From: Rhizobiaceae bacterium
GTDB lineage: Bacteria; Pseudomonadota; Alphaproteobacteria; Rhizobiales; Rhizobiaceae
Reading direction: 5' to 3'
Length of the DNA stretch: 64,000 bases
NCBI GenBank assembly: GCA_017643495.1
Contig: JAEPNK010000002.1
Span: forward strand, 806,001-870,000
How positions within the stretch are numbered: position 1 is the stretch's first letter; each line of letters opens with the position of its first letter. This document shows positions 62,314 through 64,000 of this stretch, in pieces. The notes beneath the pieces were generated by a model. That model was not told the origin of the DNA and did not search any database. It saw only the letters and a program-made list of their open reading frames with translations. Position numbers and translations under genes: made by a program.

Positions 62314-64000
62314 ATGTTTCAGCAGTACGAAGTCAAATCCGATCCCTCGCAGGGCAGCAAGAGACTGGCCCGTTTGCGGCAGATCATGCGCGAAAACGGG
62401 GCAAGTGTTTTCCTGGTACCCCATGCCGATGAACACCAGAACGAATACTGCCCTCCCCACGCAGAACGGCTTGCCTGGCTTACCGGCTTCACAGGTTCTG
62501 CGGGATACTGCATCGTGACGCTTGAGAAAGCAGTAATTTTTGTGGATGGCCGTTATACATTGCAGGTACGCGAGCAGGTGGATACCGGCCAGTTTGAAAT
62601 TCTCTCTCTTGTAGATACTCCCCCGGCCAAGTGGCTTGGCGAAAACACCGGAAAGCAGGATACAATTGTCTTTGATCCCTGGCTTGTCACCATCAGCCAG
62701 CATGAACGCCATGAAAAGGCGATACAGGAGTCCGGCGCCCGGTTAGTGCCGGGCAAGAACCTGCTTGATCTGGCTTGGGACGATCAGCCTTCCCCACCGC
62801 TTGGTGCCGTAAAACTGCAACCGGAACAATATGCCGGCAGAGGCGCGGTCGAAAAAATTGAAGATGTTCGGGAGGAAATATCCCGGGCTGGTGCTGATGC
62901 ATGCCTGTTGACGGATCCTGCATCGCTGGCATGGCTTTTCAATATCCGCGGGACGGATGTGGTGCACAATCCACTGGTGCTCGGGTTTTGCATCCTTCCG
63001 GTCCGGGACAAGCCGATGCTTTTCATTGATGAGCGCAAACTTGATGCAACTGTCCGCAACACGATGGAAGCCATTGCAGATATCCATTCTCCCCAGTTTC
63101 TGCTTGAGGAACTTGCTGCAGCATCGTCAGGCAAAACCATTCTTTGTGACCCAGAACTTGTTGCCAATGCCTGCGCCCAAAGGATTCGCAACAGCGGCGG
63201 CACCATACAGAAGGGACGGGATCCGGTTGTTCTGCCACGTGCAATCAAGAATGAGGCAGAAATCGGGGGCAGCCGAAATGCCCATTTGAGGGATGGCGTG
63301 GCAGTCACGAAATTTCTGTATTGGCTGGCAAACCAGCCTGCTGAAAGCCTCGATGAAATAACAGCCGCAAAGAAGCTCGAAATGCTCAGGGCGGAAACTG
63401 CCCGGGCCATGGACAGCGAATTACTGGAAATATCTTTCGATACAATTTCTGGATTTGGGGCAAACGGGGCAATTGTTCACTACCGGGTCAACACAAACAG
63501 CAATGCCAGCTTCACGAACGGCAATCTGTATCTGTGCGACTCCGGTGCACAATATGTGGACGGCACCACCGACATCACCCGAACTGTGGCAATCGGCTCT
63601 CCGCCGGATCAGGCAAGAACGGATTTCACGCTTGTCCTGAAAGGACATATCGCAATTGCAACAGCCCGCTTTCCGAAAGGGACACGCGGCGTTGATCTCG
63701 ACCCTCTGGCTCGCGCTCCGCTATGGCGTCAAGGCAAGGATTTCGCCCACGGTACCGGTCACGGGATTGGTGCATACCTGAATGTCCACGAAGGCCCGCA
63801 GGGTATTTCACGCCGGGCCATGGAACCGTTTCAAAGCGGCATGATCATTTCAAACGAACCGGGTTTTTATGTTGAAGGGCAATACGGCATAAGGATCGAA
63901 AACCTGGTCCTGGTAACTCCAGCCGAAAACACCGGCGGAAATATTGAAACACATGGATTCGAAACCCTTACCCTGGCTCCGATCGATCTTGATCTGGTCG
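62314..64000 (+). CDS. pepP: Aminopeptidase P family metallopeptidase (truncated by window end)
   Basis: At least 562 codons are visible and the frame is open to the end. It has the creatinase N-domain (LVPHADEHQNEYCPPHAERLAWLTGFTGSAG), and the M24 catalytic domain: VDGTTDITRTVAIG with the metal aspartates, HGTGHGIGAYLNVHEGPQ, and SNEPGFYVEGQYGIRIENL with the glutamates. It cleaves an N-terminal residue preceding proline. GGAAGGA lies ahead of the ATG. Confidence 0.9.
   Translation, partial: MFQQYEVKSDPSQGSKRLARLRQIMRENGASVFLVPHADEHQNEYCPPHAERLAWLTGFTGSAGYCIVTLEKAVIFVDGRYTLQVREQVDTGQFEILSLVDTPPAKWLGENTGKQDTIVFDPWLVTISQHERHEKAIQESGARLVPGKNLLDLAWDDQPSPPLGAVKLQPEQYAGRGAVEKIEDVREEISRAGADACLLTDPASLAWLFNIRGTDVVHNPLVLGFCILPVRDKPMLFIDERKLDATVRNTMEAIADIHSPQFLLEELAAASSGKTILCDPELVANACAQRIRNSGGTIQKGRDPVVLPRAIKNEAEIGGSRNAHLRDGVAVTKFLYWLANQPAESLDEITAAKKLEMLRAETARAMDSELLEISFDTISGFGANGAIVHYRVNTNSNASFTNGNLYLCDSGAQYVDGTTDITRTVAIGSPPDQARTDFTLVLKGHIAIATARFPKGTRGVDLDPLARAPLWRQGKDFAHGTGHGIGAYLNVHEGPQGISRRAMEPFQSGMIISNEPGFYVEGQYGIRIENLVLVTPAENTGGNIETHGFETLTLAPIDLDLV

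Noticed and set aside
1-64000. CRISPR arrays, insertion sequences, tRNA or rRNA genes
   Set aside because: No regularly spaced repeats, transposase genes or cloverleaf-like segments were seen on reading both strands; only the tmRNA and one candidate RNA were found.

Overview
The window looks like a chromosomal segment of an alphaproteobacterium, most likely of the order Hyphomicrobiales (rhizobia and relatives), with moderate GC and mostly housekeeping content. Markers for this are a permuted two-piece tmRNA whose tag reads ANDNYAEARLAA next to an alpha-type sspB, the linked small genes DUF4169 and ribbon-helix-helix, a thyA-folA-hflK-hflC-DUF2065-degP cluster, a long-form isocitrate lyase, a choline-sulfatase, and several domains of unknown function common in this order (DUF1194, DUF2269, DUF3422, DUF3750, DUF1127). 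Genus and species cannot be fixed from the sequence alone.

Layout. 1-5.6 kb (minus strand): start of dgkA, pdxJ, a large hybrid histidine kinase, a RecD-like helicase and a LysE exporter. 5.8-8.4 kb (plus): a short-chain dehydrogenase, then an SDR-DoxX fusion abutting a DUF2269 membrane protein. 8.4-12.9 kb (minus): ilvI-eamA-ilvH behind a leader peptide and terminator that look like a branched-chain amino acid attenuator, then miaA. 13.0-16.6 kb (plus): serB, a GNAT acetyltransferase, an SDR and a class III aminotransferase. 16.7-24.3 kb (minus): degP, DUF2065, hflC, hflK, folA, thyA, a tiny plus-strand ORF, DUF1194 and a cyclopropane fatty acid synthase-like enzyme. 24.5-26.6 kb (plus): Rrf2 regulator, thioredoxin reductase-like flavoprotein and methyltransferase. 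26.6-28.0 kb: ssrA, sspB, DUF4169 and RHH. 28.0-33.5 kb (minus): a giant AsmA protein and a D-lactate/glycolate dehydrogenase-like flavoprotein.

33.7-42.9 kb: CLC chloride transporter, DUF3750, class II aldolase-like protein, choline-sulfatase, DUF2339 and an Old Yellow Enzyme. 42.9-48.7 kb: envelope-related unknowns (DUF3422, a DM13 protein, small secreted proteins) and an ECF-type sigma factor overlapping a VWA membrane protein. 48.8-53.2 kb: uvrD, a visibly AT-richer KAP-family NTPase, and a 650-bp gene-free stretch holding a palindromic repeat and a candidate structured RNA. 53.3-64 kb: DUF4112, an exo/endonuclease-phosphatase-like protein, an MBL-fold protein, isocitrate lyase, a glutamine synthetase-like/Rieske oxygenase pair, LysM, prmA, DUF1127 and the start of aminopeptidase P.

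Functional themes. Protein quality control is well represented: tmRNA plus its SspB adaptor, HflKC, and DegP. One-carbon and amino acid supply is covered by thyA-folA, ilvIH and serB. The less ordinary elements are the ilv attenuator with a transporter inserted between the two enzyme subunits, the Rrf2 operon with an operator over an apparently leaderless start, the sigma/VWA pair, the Rieske/GS-like pair, the KAP gene and the candidate 6S-like RNA. I found no CRISPR array, insertion sequence, rRNA or tRNA gene.
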